A stretch of 30,235 nt of DNA from Clostridiales bacterium (GTDB lineage: Bacteria > Bacillota_A > Clostridia > Saccharofermentanales > Saccharofermentanaceae): the NCBI GenBank assembly GCA_024695545.1, contig JAILHZ010000054.1, positions 1-30,235 of the forward strand, in the 5' to 3' direction. Under the pieces are notes generated by a model. It saw only the letters and a list, made by a program, of their open reading frames with translations, was not told the DNA's origin and made no database searches. Shown in pieces: positions 23,484 through 30,235 of this stretch (the first letter of the stretch is position 1; each line of letters opens with the position of its first letter). Both the position numbers and the translations under genes were made by a program.

Positions 23484-23575
23484 TTGATATAAGAATGAGT
23501 TTTTCTGCATTTTTATATCAATGAATGCAAGGCTCGATTGATATAAGAATGCCGGAACGGGTAGTTTTATATCAA
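23484..23575. repeat. Duplicated 38-bp inverted-repeat module
   Basis: TTGATATAA ... TTATATCAA occurs twice with the same geometry: 23484-23492 with 23513-23521, and 23538-23546 with 23567-23575. Both modules are 38 bp long with a 20-bp interior. Both continue GAATG after the left arm, while the rest of the interior differs. The region 23456-23607 holds no credible gene. Candidate protein-binding or recombination sites; function unknown. Confidence 0.75.
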
Positions 23576-23608
23576 TTCCTATAAATCAGTTGTCGGAAAA
23601 AAGACGAG

Positions 23609-23638
23609 AAAAAACCCGTGAAGGGTAACTTCACGGGT
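23609..23638 (-). terminator. Terminator of the tRNA-Ser gene
   Basis: Minus strand: ACCCGTGAAG (23629-23638) pairs perfectly with 23614-23623 across a 5-nt loop, followed by a T-run (complement of 23609-23614). It begins right after the tRNA CCA end. Confidence 0.88.
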
Positions 23639-23640
23639 CT

Positions 23641-23733
23641 TGGCGGAGAAGGAGGGATTCGAACCCTCGAAACCCTTTTGGGGTTTACACGATTTCCAGT
23701 CGTGCGCGCTCGACCAGGCTACGCGACTTCTCC
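23641..23733 (-). tRNA. tRNA-Ser (anticodon GGA)
   Basis: The 93-nt gene reads on the minus strand from GGAGAAG at 23733 to an encoded CCA at 23641-23643. The 7-bp acceptor stem pairs GGAGAAG with CTTCTCC. The anticodon arm is CACGA-CTGGAAA-TCGTG, giving anticodon GGA (23695-23697), which reads UCC and UCU. A long class II variable arm (ACCCC...GGGT) and the T arm GAGGG-TTCGAAT-CCCTC are present. The large variable arm with GGA identifies serine. It has its own promoter and terminator and no neighbouring tRNA in the window. Confidence 0.96.
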
Positions 23734-23773
23734 ACGCCGGTCGAACTGAGTCCGTATTCAGTTCAGCTTTGTC

Positions 23774-23802
23774 ACTATATCAAATCCGTAAATCAAAGTC
23801 AA
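23774..23802 (-). promoter_or_regulatory. Promoter of the tRNA-Ser gene
   Basis: On the minus strand TTGACT (23797-23802) and TATAGT (23774-23779) are exactly 17 bp apart, ending about 40 bp before the tRNA 5' end. It belongs to the AT-richer side of the composition break. Confidence 0.8.
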
Positions 23803-23844
23803 GCAAAAACGACAGGAAAAAGGCAAAAAACATGGGGCCGTTTC

Positions 23845-23873
23845 TTGACAAGACCGTTCGGAAAGACTAAAGT
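23845..23873 (+). promoter_or_regulatory. Promoter of the NAGPA-like gene
   Basis: TTGACA (23845-23850, perfect) and TAAAGT (23868-23873) are 17 bp apart, 32 bp before the GTG start. This is about where the GC-rich part of the window begins. Confidence 0.6.
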
Positions 23874-23905
23874 TTATCCAACGCCCCGGAAGGGAGGTGA
23901 CCGCC

Positions 23906-24970
23906 GTGCGGGAAAAGAGAAAAAGATTCCGCCCTCTGTGGCAGGTGCTGGCGGCAGATCTGCTGCTGACGCTGCTGATTTTGGGCGGCTGGCTGCTGAC
24001 CCGCTGGGTCTCCGTCCGGCGCATGGCGGACACGTACCGGCAGGAGCAGCTCGTTTCGGAGTCCGCGCCGCCCTCGTCCGCCGCCGACCCTGCGGCCGCG
24101 CCCCTCACAGGGCCCGGGACCGACGCGGAGCAGGAAACGGCGCCGCAGCCGGACGACAGGACCCCCTGGCAGATCAAATTCGCGGAACACTTCACCCCGG
24201 AGGTGAGAAGGGGAGAGTGGTACTATACCGGCCCCGACGTCTCCGTCTGCGTGACCAGCCATACCTACGAGGGCCGGAAGGGCGTCACCGTCTACTACGT
24301 GGCGGACATTTATATCGCTGACATTGAGTATCTGCAGAGCTGGTTCGCTTGCGGGAACTCTTTTCCCTCTACCACGGAGAGCATTGCGGACATGAGCCGG
24401 GAATCCGGCGCGCTGATCGCCGTCAACGGGGATTACTGCGGCCTGAGCTACGGCGGGACGGTGCTGCGCAACGGCGAGCCGGTCTATTCCGCCATCACCG
24501 GCAGCGACGTATGCCTGCTGTACCGGGACGGGCGGATGGAATGTCCGGCGCTCACCAGCTTTGACGAGGCCGACTATCAGGGGGACGACGCCCTCTGGCA
24601 GGTCTGGACCTTCGGCCCGGCCCTCCTGGACGGGAACGGCCGCGCCCTGTCGCTGACGGAGATGAACCGCTGCTCCACCTCCCGGTCGGAGAACCCCCGG
24701 ACCGCTCTGGGATACTACGAGCCCGGCCACTACTGCTTCATCGTGGCCGACGGCCGGGACGCGAACTATTCCGCGGGGCTGTGGCTGGACGAGTTTGCGG
24801 AGGTGTGCGCGCTCACCGGCTGCGCCCAGGCGTACAACATGGACGGCGGCGGCTCCAGCATGATGGTTATGGACGGCGAGTTCGTCAATCGACCCTCCAG
24901 CGGAGGGCGGCGGGGCATCCCGGATATCATTCTGATCCGGGAACCTGAGGATAAGGAGGCGGGAGAATGA
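23906..24970 (+). CDS. Membrane-anchored phosphodiester glycosidase (NAGPA) family protein
   Basis: The protein has 354 residues. GTG at 23906 is chosen because GGGAGG lies 8 bp upstream; the GTG three codons earlier overlaps that site. A basic N-terminus and one hydrophobic span (residues ~12-32) make a signal anchor. A Pro/Ala/Ser-rich linker runs to about residue 90. The rest is the NAGPA (DUF2233) fold: A-V-N-G-D-Y-C near residue 170, F-G-P-A-L-L near 240, and the signature M-D-G-G-G-S-S-M-M near 315, then I-P-D-I-I-L-I-R. The family includes the lysosomal uncovering enzyme, which removes N-acetylglucosamine from phosphodiesters; bacterial members probably act on surface phosphodiester-linked glycans or exopolysaccharide. 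The exact substrate is unknown. It overlaps the next gene by 4 bp. Codons are almost all GC-ending. Confidence 0.88.
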   Translation: MREKRKRFRPLWQVLAADLLLTLLILGGWLLTRWVSVRRMADTYRQEQLVSESAPPSSAADPAAAPLTGPGTDAEQETAPQPDDRTPWQIKFAEHFTPEVRRGEWYYTGPDVSVCVTSHTYEGRKGVTVYYVADIYIADIEYLQSWFACGNSFPSTTESIADMSRESGALIAVNGDYCGLSYGGTVLRNGEPVYSAITGSDVCLLYRDGRMECPALTSFDEADYQGDDALWQVWTFGPALLDGNGRALSLTEMNRCSTSRSENPRTALGYYEPGHYCFIVADGRDANYSAGLWLDEFAEVCALTGCAQAYNMDGGGSSMMVMDGEFVNRPSSGGRRGIPDIILIREPEDKEAGE

Positions 24971-25221
24971 AGCGTCGGCGCGGCCTGGGGGCGCTGCTGC
25001 CCCACGTGTCTGTTTCCCTGTCGCTGGCGGTGGCGGTGATGGTGATCCTGGACGTCTTCAACCCCCGGATGGGATTTCTCTCGTCCACCTATTCCCGGAT
25101 CATGCTGCTGCTGGCGGCGGTGATCGCCCTGGTCTCCGGGATCCGGAGCGCGGCTCTGGACAGGCGGGAGAGCGTCGAAGAAACAGAAGAGAAAACGGAA
25201 AAAGAACGGCGTTCGGAGTGA
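24967..25221 (+). CDS. Small two-helix membrane protein, unknown
   Basis: An 84-residue protein coupled to the NAGPA gene through ATGA overlap. There is a basic start (M-K-R-R-R-G), then two hydrophobic segments, about residues 11-28 and 43-60, and a highly charged Glu/Lys/Arg tail. Both ends are predicted to be cytoplasmic. No family is recognised. The tail is partly encoded by the left arm of the terminator, so the extreme C-terminal sequence may be shaped by that RNA structure. Tight coupling suggests it assists or positions the glycosidase, which is inference. Confidence 0.7.
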   Translation: MKRRRGLGALLPHVSVSLSLAVAVMVILDVFNPRMGFLSSTYSRIMLLLAAVIALVSGIRSAALDRRESVEETEEKTEKERRSE

Positions 25222-25235
25222 ACGCCGTTCTTTTT
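25199..25235. terminator. Bidirectional terminator between the small membrane gene and CotH
   Basis: AAAAAGAACGGCGTTC (25199-25214) pairs perfectly with 25220-25235 across GGAGT. It has T-runs on both strands, serves both convergent genes, and contains the upstream stop codon. Confidence 0.9.
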
Positions 25236-25240
25236 CCGTT

Positions 25241-28090
25241 TCATGAGAGGAATTCTCCGAAGGTCAGCTCCTTTTCCTCCTCCGTCATGCCCAGGATCTT
25301 GGCCACCTCGTCGATATACATTTCCGTGCGGCTGGGGGCGAAGTAGAGCCGGATCATGCCCAGCTCCCGCTCCCAGGTATCCACGCTGCCCACCCAGCGC
25401 TGGGCCTCCCGGGGGATCTCCGGCTCCAGAAGCTCGGCGAACTCGTTGATCACCGACAGCGTCAGATCTCCGGCCAGCCCGTTTCTCAGCAGGACCAGCG
25501 CCCGCTCCTTCACCAGCTCCCGGAAAAGGGGGCTTTTCATCAGATTGAGGAAGATGCTGTTGACCTGGTCGGTGCCGTAGAGGGCCACGCTGAAGCCGGG
25601 GGCCCGCCCGGCCATGGAGATATCCAGGTCGTAGAATGTCGGGCGCCATTTCCCGCCGGTATTGTCCCCGTAGACGTAGCGGATGTTGCCGCCCACGTCG
25701 TGGTTGTTGAAATACCCCTCCAGCAGCAGCCAGTCGGCCATGGCGGGCAGATCCAGCTTCTCCGCGACCCGCAGATAGTTTTCCTCTTTGCTCATGTCCG
25801 AGGTGGCGGCGTCGACGATGATCTCCAGCAGATCCCGGGCGGTATAGTATTTGACGGGGGCCTTCACCACCCGGCAGCTGGCCAGGGTGGAGCCGGTATG
25901 ACTGGCCACGTACTGGCGGGAATAGTCCTCCCGGATGGGATAGACGCCGTAGTACTTGCCGTTGACGTACAGCACGGCATAGCGGTTGTCCAGAGCCAGG
26001 GCGGTGTCGCTCACCGTCTCGGCCACGGTGGCGGCCACGCTGTCCCGGAGGATATACGCGTACATCACCGTCTCGCCCCGGAGCATCAGGGAGGAGTAGG
26101 TGGTGATCTCCCCGGTGCCGAACACGTCGTACTGGAGGTCGCCGCCGAAGCGGCCGTTGAACTCGATCACCAGGGGCTTCTGATCCCGGGCGTACCGGGA
26201 GGTGTTGCCGTGGAGGCGCACAGTGCAGCCATGGGAAAACTCGGTCTCATCCCCGTTGAAGAGGGTGAAATCCGCGTCCAGATTGTCGCTCCGGTTGGAG
26301 GCGCCGTAGATCTTTGCGAACCGGACGGGGTCGCACACCAGACTGGCCACCGGGAGGACGTGGTGCTCGTTGATGATGTAGCTGAAGCTGGCCACGTCGC
26401 TGTTGCACTCGTCCGCGGTGAGGGATATGGCCCGGACCACGGTGGTCTTTTTCAGCGTCAGCGGCCCGGTGTACGCCGGGCTTCGCTTGGTGGGCGCGGA
26501 GCCGTTGAGGGTGTAGTGGATCTCCCCGTGGCCGGACAGGGCGACGGTGATGGAGTCCACATCGTCGTAGATGCCCTGGGGCACGTCCGCGGTCACGAGG
26601 GGCGCCTGGTGCCGGAAGCCCAAAACGTTTTTCTTTTCCGGCGTGGGGGTGTTGAAGAGGTAGAAGCCCGTGCCGCCGTCCAGACGGCCGATGCTGCCGC
26701 CGTAGGGCACGTCACGCACCAGGACCCGGTCGGAGAGAGTCCCGTCCGGAGCGAAGAGGTACAGCCGCTCCTCCCGGGTGCCGATGCGGAAGGGGGCGTA
26801 CTCATGGCCGTTGTCCCGGGTCCCGTCGGGATCCGCGCAGAAGACCAGGATCATGCCGCCGGGGGCCAGGGTCGTGTCCGGGAATTGATAGAGGTCCGGG
26901 AAGAGTACGTCGTTGGAGAGAGTCCAGCCCGCCAGGGAGAGGGGCTCGGAGGAGACGTTTTTCAGCTCGACCCAGTCGTAGGTGTTGGCGCGCCAGTCCT
27001 TGACCGTGCCGGAATTCCAGGGCACCACTTCGTTGATCACCAGATCGCCCGTCCGGTCGCTCTCCAGAATGAAGGCCTCCCGGCCCGCCTCCGTGGGCTC
27101 AAATCCGGGAGTGGGGACGTAGGAGCTCTCCTCCGCGCCCTCGGCGGTGAGGTACACCACCTGGTCCTTTTCCATGGCCTGGTAGGTCATGGACAGGGCG
27201 ATGCCCCCCTCCGGAGAGGCCAGGACGATCACGCCGCCGTCCCGGTCCAGGGAGAAGTTGGTGTGCAGCTCATCCCCGGCCCGGTCCTTGCCGGAGCAGA
27301 AGATCACCCGGCGCTCTCCGGGGGCCAGAGTCAGGGACGGGATCTCCCACTGGAGCGGGTCGGTCCTGTCGTCGGAGAGGAACCAGCCGGTGAGATCGCA
27401 GGTCTTTTTTCCGGGGTTCCACAGCTCGATCCAGTCGGAGAAATCCCCGTCCTCGTCCGGCAGGGTGATGCGGTTGGCGCTCATGATCTCCGAGAACACC
27501 ACCTCGGTGTAGGCCACCGTCCGCCAGACGTGGAGCACCTGCCGGGCCTTTTCGGTGTTGGGCAGGGCTGGGGTGGGGGCGTCGGTGATCACCCATCTCC
27601 CGTCTTCTTCCAGAGACCAGCTCTGCCCCTCGGAGAGAGGCGGCACCGGGACCTCATCCGCCGTGGTGCCGTCGGGGTGGAAGAGGAACACGGACTCGTC
27701 CCCCCGGGAGGACACGCCGAAGTGGGCGATATCCTCCCGCAGGGTCTTCCGGTCGCAGTAGACGATCATGTGATCCCCGGGCATGATGGACGCGCCCTCG
27801 GGAAAGAAAAAGGCGATCTCCTCCATGGTGTCGGACAGGCCCCAGCCGGAGAGATCCACCGCGGCGTCCGTCAGGTTGTGCAGCTCCACCCAGTCGTAGT
27901 AATGGCCGTCGTCGTCCGGAAAGCAGTCGTTGGCGGCCATGACCTCGCTGATGCACACGCTCTCGGGGACGGCGTCCTTCTCCGCCTTGGCCCGGGAGCC
28001 GCTCCGGACGATGAAAAAGAAGATCGCCCCGCAGACCAGCAGCGCCGCGGCGAGCCAGAAATATTCAGTTCCGCGGCGGTTGAAAACCAT
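25241..28090 (-). CDS. CotH-family protein with three lamin-tail domains and a chitobiase-C-like domain
   Basis: The protein has 949 residues. The ATG at 28090 has AGAGGAGA about 6 bp upstream; the ATG ten codons earlier has no such site. Residues 10-28 are a signal anchor. Three lamin-tail domains follow, at about 44-150, 200-330 and 355-490, each with a [IV]-[SN]-E-[VI]-[MV] opening, a D-W-[VI]-E-L strand and a G-W-x-L-S turn. A chitobiase/hexosaminidase C-terminal-like domain lies near 500-575 (H-Y-T-L-N-G-S-A-P-T). Then comes the CotH domain to the C-terminus: R-L-H-G-N-T-S-R-Y, Y-V-N-G-K-Y-Y-G-V-Y, and W-R-P-T-F-Y-D-L-D-I-S (the likely metal-binding Asp pair). It is a CotH-kinase-like surface protein; LTD modules are thought to mediate binding. 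It occupies the place beyond der where plsY/gpsA often sit. Confidence 0.88.
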   Translation of the reverse strand: MVFNRRGTEYFWLAAALLVCGAIFFFIVRSGSRAKAEKDAVPESVCISEVMAANDCFPDDDGHYYDWVELHNLTDAAVDLSGWGLSDTMEEIAFFFPEGASIMPGDHMIVYCDRKTLREDIAHFGVSSRGDESVFLFHPDGTTADEVPVPPLSEGQSWSLEEDGRWVITDAPTPALPNTEKARQVLHVWRTVAYTEVVFSEIMSANRITLPDEDGDFSDWIELWNPGKKTCDLTGWFLSDDRTDPLQWEIPSLTLAPGERRVIFCSGKDRAGDELHTNFSLDRDGGVIVLASPEGGIALSMTYQAMEKDQVVYLTAEGAEESSYVPTPGFEPTEAGREAFILESDRTGDLVINEVVPWNSGTVKDWRANTYDWVELKNVSSEPLSLAGWTLSNDVLFPDLYQFPDTTLAPGGMILVFCADPDGTRDNGHEYAPFRIGTREERLYLFAPDGTLSDRVLVRDVPYGGSIGRLDGGTGFYLFNTPTPEKKNVLGFRHQAPLVTADVPQGIYDDVDSITVALSGHGEIHYTLNGSAPTKRSPAYTGPLTLKKTTVVRAISLTADECNSDVASFSYIINEHHVLPVASLVCDPVRFAKIYGASNRSDNLDADFTLFNGDETEFSHGCTVRLHGNTSRYARDQKPLVIEFNGRFGGDLQYDVFGTGEITTYSSLMLRGETVMYAYILRDSVAATVAETVSDTALALDNRYAVLYVNGKYYGVYPIREDYSRQYVASHTGSTLASCRVVKAPVKYYTARDLLEIIVDAATSDMSKEENYLRVAEKLDLPAMADWLLLEGYFNNHDVGGNIRYVYGDNTGGKWRPTFYDLDISMAGRAPGFSVALYGTDQVNSIFLNLMKSPLFRELVKERALVLLRNGLAGDLTLSVINEFAELLEPEIPREAQRWVGSVDTWERELGMIRLYFAPSRTEMYIDEVAKILGMTEEEKELTFGEFLS

Positions 28091-28128
28091 GGGGGTTCTC
28101 CTCTCGGAACGGTAAAGCAATTCAAACT

Positions 28129-28157
28129 ATTATACTACTCTTTTCAAAGCAAGGCAA
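28129..28157 (-). promoter_or_regulatory. Promoter of the lamin-tail CotH gene
   Basis: On the minus strand TTGCCT (28152-28157) and TATAAT (28129-28134) are 17 bp apart, 38 bp before the ATG. It lies just past the der terminator, so the gene is transcribed on its own. Confidence 0.65.
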
Positions 28158-28163
28158 GACAGG

Positions 28164-28199
28164 AAAACCCCGCCGGAGCCACAGCCCCGGCGGGGTTTT
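28164..28199. terminator. Terminator after der
   Basis: AAAACCCCGCCGG (28164-28176) pairs perfectly with 28187-28199 across a 10-nt loop. On the minus strand the stem ends in TTTT, 10 bp beyond the der stop codon. Confidence 0.88.
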
Positions 28200-28208
28200 C
28201 GCGGGATG

Positions 28209-29540
28209 TCAATTGTCCTCGCTGTCTCCCTTCTGCCGGATGGTGATCCGGATGGGGGTCCCCTCCAGCCCGAAGGTGGAGCGGATCTGATTTTCCAGAT
28301 ACCGCTGGTAGGAGAAGTGGAACAGCTCCCGGCTGTTGCAGAAGATGACGAAGTGGGGTGGCCGGGTGCCTGTCTGGGTCATGTAATAGATCTTCAGCCT
28401 GCGGCCCTTGTCCGTAGGGGGCTGCTGCCGGGCCTGGGCGTCGGCCAGCACGTCGTTGAGGAGCCCCGTGGTGATGCGCATGGCGCTCTGGTCGTTGACG
28501 TAGTTCACCAGCTCAAAGATCCGGTCGGCCCGCTGCCCGGTGAGAGCGGAGATGAACACCACCGGGGCGTAGGTCATAAAGCTCAGATCCCGGTAGATGT
28601 CCTTTCGCATCCGGTCCATGGTATGGGTGTCCTTCTCCACCAGATCCCACTTGTTCACCACGATGACGGAGGCCTTGCCCGCCTCGTGGGCCATCCCGGC
28701 GATCTTGGTGTCCTGCTCGGTGACCCCCTCCCGGGCGTCGATCATGATAAGGCACACGTCGGCCCGCTCGATGGCCAGCTTGGCCCGGAGCACGGAGAAC
28801 TTCTCCACCCGGTCGTCCACCTTGGACTTCCGGCGGATGCCGGCAGTGTCGATGAAGACGTACTTGCCGTACTTGTTTTCAAATTGGGTGTCCACGGCGT
28901 CCCGGGTGGTGCCGGGCATGTCCGCCACGATCACCCGCTTTTCCCCCAGCACCAGGTTCACCAGGGAGGACTTGCCCACGTTGGGCTTTCCGATCACCGC
29001 CACGCGGATCACGTCGTCGGCCTCCTCGGTCTCGTCGGCGGGGGGGAAGTGCTCCAGACAGGCGTCCAGCAGCTCGTCGGTGCCGTGGCCGTGGACGGCG
29101 GAGACGGCGATGGGATCTCCCAGCCCCAGGGAATAGAACTCGTAGATCCCCGGGTCTACCGCGCCGATGGAGTCCATCTTGTTCACGCACAGCACCACCG
29201 GCTTCTTGGCGCGCTGCAGCATGCCCGCCACCTCCTGATCGGCGGCGGTGACGCCGGTGCCGATCTCGGTGACGAACACGATCACGTCCGCGGAACGGAT
29301 GGCGATCTCCGCCTGCTCCCGCATGAACGCCAGTATCTCGCTGTCCGCCGCGGGCTCGATTCCGCCGGTGTCCACGATGTCAAAGGTCCGGCCGGACCAC
29401 TCGCACTCGGCGTACAGTCTGTCCCGGGTGACCCCCGGGGTGTCCTCCACGATGGAAAGCCGCTTCCCGCACAGACGGTTGAACAGCATGGACTTGCCCA
29501 CGTTGGGCCTGCCCACGATGGCTACCAATGGTTTCGGCAT
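28209..29540 (-). CDS. der: Ribosome-biogenesis GTPase Der (EngA)
   Basis: This 443-residue protein is full length for Der, an essential GTPase that acts in maturation of the 50S ribosomal subunit. Two tandem GTPase domains are complete. The first has G-R-P-N-V-G-K-S (residues 9-16), D-T-G-G and N-K-M-D. The second has G-K-P-N-V-G-K-S (near 184), D-T-A-G and N-K-W-D. A C-terminal KH-like domain follows. The start has AAAGGAGG 8 bp upstream. It lies 39 bp downstream of the DUF512 gene on the same strand, a conserved Clostridia arrangement, and probably shares its transcript. It is the clearest core-chromosome marker in the window and belongs to the GC-rich side. Confidence 0.97.
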   Translation of the reverse strand: MPKPLVAIVGRPNVGKSMLFNRLCGKRLSIVEDTPGVTRDRLYAECEWSGRTFDIVDTGGIEPAADSEILAFMREQAEIAIRSADVIVFVTEIGTGVTAADQEVAGMLQRAKKPVVLCVNKMDSIGAVDPGIYEFYSLGLGDPIAVSAVHGHGTDELLDACLEHFPPADETEEADDVIRVAVIGKPNVGKSSLVNLVLGEKRVIVADMPGTTRDAVDTQFENKYGKYVFIDTAGIRRKSKVDDRVEKFSVLRAKLAIERADVCLIMIDAREGVTEQDTKIAGMAHEAGKASVIVVNKWDLVEKDTHTMDRMRKDIYRDLSFMTYAPVVFISALTGQRADRIFELVNYVNDQSAMRITTGLLNDVLADAQARQQPPTDKGRRLKIYYMTQTGTRPPHFVIFCNSRELFHFSYQRYLENQIRSTFGLEGTPIRITIRQKGDSEDN

Positions 29541-29579
29541 ATGGTCATCCTCCTTTCGAGGGACAGTTAGTTTACATAA

Positions 29580-30235
29580 TTAATTTCCCCGCATGGCGGC
29601 CAGGAGCTTTGCCCCGTCGCACTCCACGGCGATCACGGGGACGCCCAGCTCCTTTTCCAAATCGGCGGGGGTGAGATCGTCCAGGAACACGCCCTCTCCG
29701 TCCCGGAGCATGGTCAGGGGGATCAGCACCCGGCTGCCCAGCTCCCGTCCCCGGAGGTGCCGGAGGATGTCCCCGCCGGTGAGGAGCCCGGCCACGTCGA
29801 TGGTGTGGCCCAGAAAGTCGTTGGGAACGCCCACCACCGTGCCGGGCGCCCCGGCCAGTTCCGTCAGTTCCCGCAGATAGGGCTCCGCCGCCAGCCCGGT
29901 GGCGATGGTGAAGGGCTGTCCGGGGGAGACGTCCGTCTCCCGCTCCAGGGCCTCCCGGAACTCGGTGTCCAGCAGCCGCAGCAGGCCCACCCCGTTTTCC
30001 AGCTGGGGATAGCCCTCGTAGTACTCGTCCTCCGGCAGGGGGAGCCCGGCCTTCAGGTACAGCTCGTCGCTGCAGAAGAAGATGCGGCTTCCATGGTTAA
30101 CATAACATTCCTCCGCATAGCCCTCCACCAGCCTGACGCACTCCCGGGCCTGCTCCCGGGTAAAGGGGGAGAGGGGGGTAAGCCCCTCCCGGTGGCCGGT
30201 GAGCCCCACCGGCACGACGGAAACGCTGTCCACCT
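29580..30235 (-). CDS. DUF512 / radical-SAM-associated protein, C-terminal part
   Basis: The frame runs off the right edge of the window, so only the last ~218 residues are seen. The GTG near 30233 is an internal valine codon, not a start. The visible part is the DUF512 domain: S-V-V-P-V-G-L-T-G-H-R-E-G-L, C-Y-V-N-H-G-S-R-I-F-F-C-S-D-E-L-Y, V-P-N-D-F-L-G and the late D-G-E-G-V-F-L-D-D-L-T. Full proteins of this family (TIGR03279) have an N-terminal PDZ-like segment and a radical SAM core, and sit beside der in many Clostridia and Cyanobacteria. The reaction is not established. The stop is TAA, giving ...A-M-R-G-N. Confidence 0.9.
   Translation of the reverse strand, partial: VDSVSVVPVGLTGHREGLTPLSPFTREQARECVRLVEGYAEECYVNHGSRIFFCSDELYLKAGLPLPEDEYYEGYPQLENGVGLLRLLDTEFREALERETDVSPGQPFTIATGLAAEPYLRELTELAGAPGTVVGVPNDFLGHTIDVAGLLTGGDILRHLRGRELGSRVLIPLTMLRDGEGVFLDDLTPADLEKELGVPVIAVECDGAKLLAAMRGN

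Noticed and set aside
23456..23733. tRNA-Ser as an integration site for a genomic island
   Set aside because: No integrase lies next to the tRNA 3' end and no second copy of the tRNA 3' sequence is seen in the window. The composition change is upstream of the tRNA, not at its 3' end.
25700..28246. An 848-codon open frame on the plus strand opposite the lamin-tail CotH gene
   Set aside because: It is a by-product of GC-rich codon use on the minus strand. Its product is a Val/Gly/His/Asp-rich low-complexity sequence with no domain, while the minus strand encodes clear LTD and CotH modules with a good start and promoter.
28206..29570. A 454-codon open frame opposite der
   Set aside because: der is unmistakable on the minus strand. 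The plus frame has no domain and no ribosome binding site.

Overview
The window reads as Clostridia (Firmicutes) DNA, probably from a gut-type Lachnospiraceae/Oscillospiraceae lineage. This rests on AGGAGG-like ribosome binding sites, consensus sigma-A type promoters, an EPS/capsule locus with CDP-glycerol chemistry, InlB-type B-repeats, CotH-family proteins and a DUF512-der gene pair. Composition splits the window in two. From 1 to about 23.8 kb the DNA has moderate GC and mixed codon use. From about 23.85 kb to the end it is strongly GC-rich, with GC-ending codons almost throughout. The switch lies in the short gap upstream of a tRNA-Ser gene, so the two parts may come from different genomes (assembly chimera) or from transfer between lineages.

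Left part. (a) 1-3309 is the 3' end of a large surface protein made only of InlB/Listeria-Bacteroides repeats. (b) 3469-4938 is a VanZ-like membrane protein and a family 2 glycosyltransferase, convergent with a secreted CotH-family protein (4961-7834). (c) 8004-19197 is an exopolysaccharide/capsule locus. Its tightly coupled first operon holds an initiating glycosyl-1-phosphate transferase, a GT4, a Wzy-like polymerase fused in frame to a TagD-like glycerol-3-phosphate cytidylyltransferase, a TagB/TagF-like glycerophosphotransferase and a MurJ/MviN-type flippase. A divergent UDP-glucuronate 4-epimerase-like gene follows, then a second run of three glycosyltransferases. Together they can prime a lipid carrier, build a repeat unit, decorate it with glycerol phosphate, flip it and polymerise it. 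(d) 19.2-23.4 kb is an unassigned envelope cluster: two zinc-ribbon proteins with Gln/Ala/Pro-rich repeat linkers and membrane segments, a tandem pair of paralogous lipoproteins, and two small membrane proteins, one of only 34 residues. Several inverted repeats lie between them. (e) 23.46-23.80 kb carries a duplicated inverted-repeat module and tRNA-Ser(GGA) with its own promoter and terminator.

Right part. A membrane-anchored phosphodiester-glycosidase (NAGPA-like) protein and a small membrane protein converge on a CotH-family protein with three lamin-tail domains. Beyond that are der (EngA) and the 3' part of a DUF512 radical-SAM-associated gene, both on the minus strand. der-DUF512 is a common core-chromosome pair in Clostridia, so this side looks like core genome, while the left side looks like an accessory envelope region.

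Most notable observations: the Wzy-TagD fusion that retains a Shine-Dalgarno sequence inside the ORF; a duplicated four-repeat block in the B-repeat protein; the zinc-ribbon/lipoprotein cluster with its candidate operators; and the composition break at the tRNA.
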